In this document: one piece after another, positions 6,244 to 6,245 of the stretch
How the letters are laid out: each line of letters begins with the position of its first letter
Position numbering within the stretch: position 1 is the first letter of the stretch
Source: Bacteroidales bacterium
GTDB taxonomy: Bacteria; Bacteroidota; Bacteroidia; Bacteroidales; UBA12077
Direction of reading: 5' to 3'
NCBI GenBank assembly: GCA_030156305.1
Contig: JASGMZ010000178.1
Location: 1 to 6,245, forward strand
DNA length: 6,245 nt
Notes under the pieces: generated by a model
Databases searched by the model: none
Told to the model about the DNA's origin: nothing
What the model saw: only the letters and a program-made list of their open reading frames with translations
Position numbers and translations under genes: made by a program

Positions 6244-6245
6244 AA

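Overview
The window looks like an AT-rich chromosomal segment from a member of the Bacteroidota (Bacteroidetes). Three things suggest this. The primary sigma factor is short (286 aa) and starts directly with region 1.2. The starts have AT-rich leaders rather than clear Shine-Dalgarno sites. Promoter-like sequences resemble the Bacteroidetes -33 TTG / -7 TAnnTTTG pattern. Genus and species cannot be read from the sequence.

Layout: two divergent gene blocks meet at 3526-3685. Leftward (minus strand) are dapF (2746-3525, diaminopimelate epimerase), a secreted S9-type serine hydrolase (1594-2685), and ftcD (1-1424, bifunctional formiminotransferase-cyclodeaminase, cut by the window's left edge, so its C-terminus is missing). 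Rightward (plus strand) are a Do/HtrA-type envelope protease with two PDZ domains (3686-5173) and rpoD (5259-6119, housekeeping sigma factor). The five genes fill nearly all of the window and no gene-free stretch exceeds 300 bases. No tRNA, rRNA, CRISPR array or intact mobile element was seen.

The genes are mostly core functions: one-carbon/histidine catabolism (ftcD), lysine and peptidoglycan precursor synthesis (dapF), envelope protein quality control (htrA) and transcription (rpoD). The hydrolase is the least predictable gene: a signal peptide and a short predicted coiled coil precede the alpha/beta-hydrolase domain, where classical S9 peptidases carry a beta-propeller.

The non-coding parts hold the less ordinary signals. 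The htrA leader has a perfect -7 match (TAACTTTG) abutting a 15-bp perfect palindrome, with a 10-bp tandem repeat just upstream. The rpoD promoter has a 17-bp palindrome over its -33 box. A degenerate repeat of the 'cgcagagg/cgcaaag' type lies between ftcD and the hydrolase. A dispersed-repeat motif (…atcctgagcctgtcgaagg…) lies at the right edge after rpoD, behind a possible insertion-sequence-end fragment. I see no convincing undescribed multi-gene system here.
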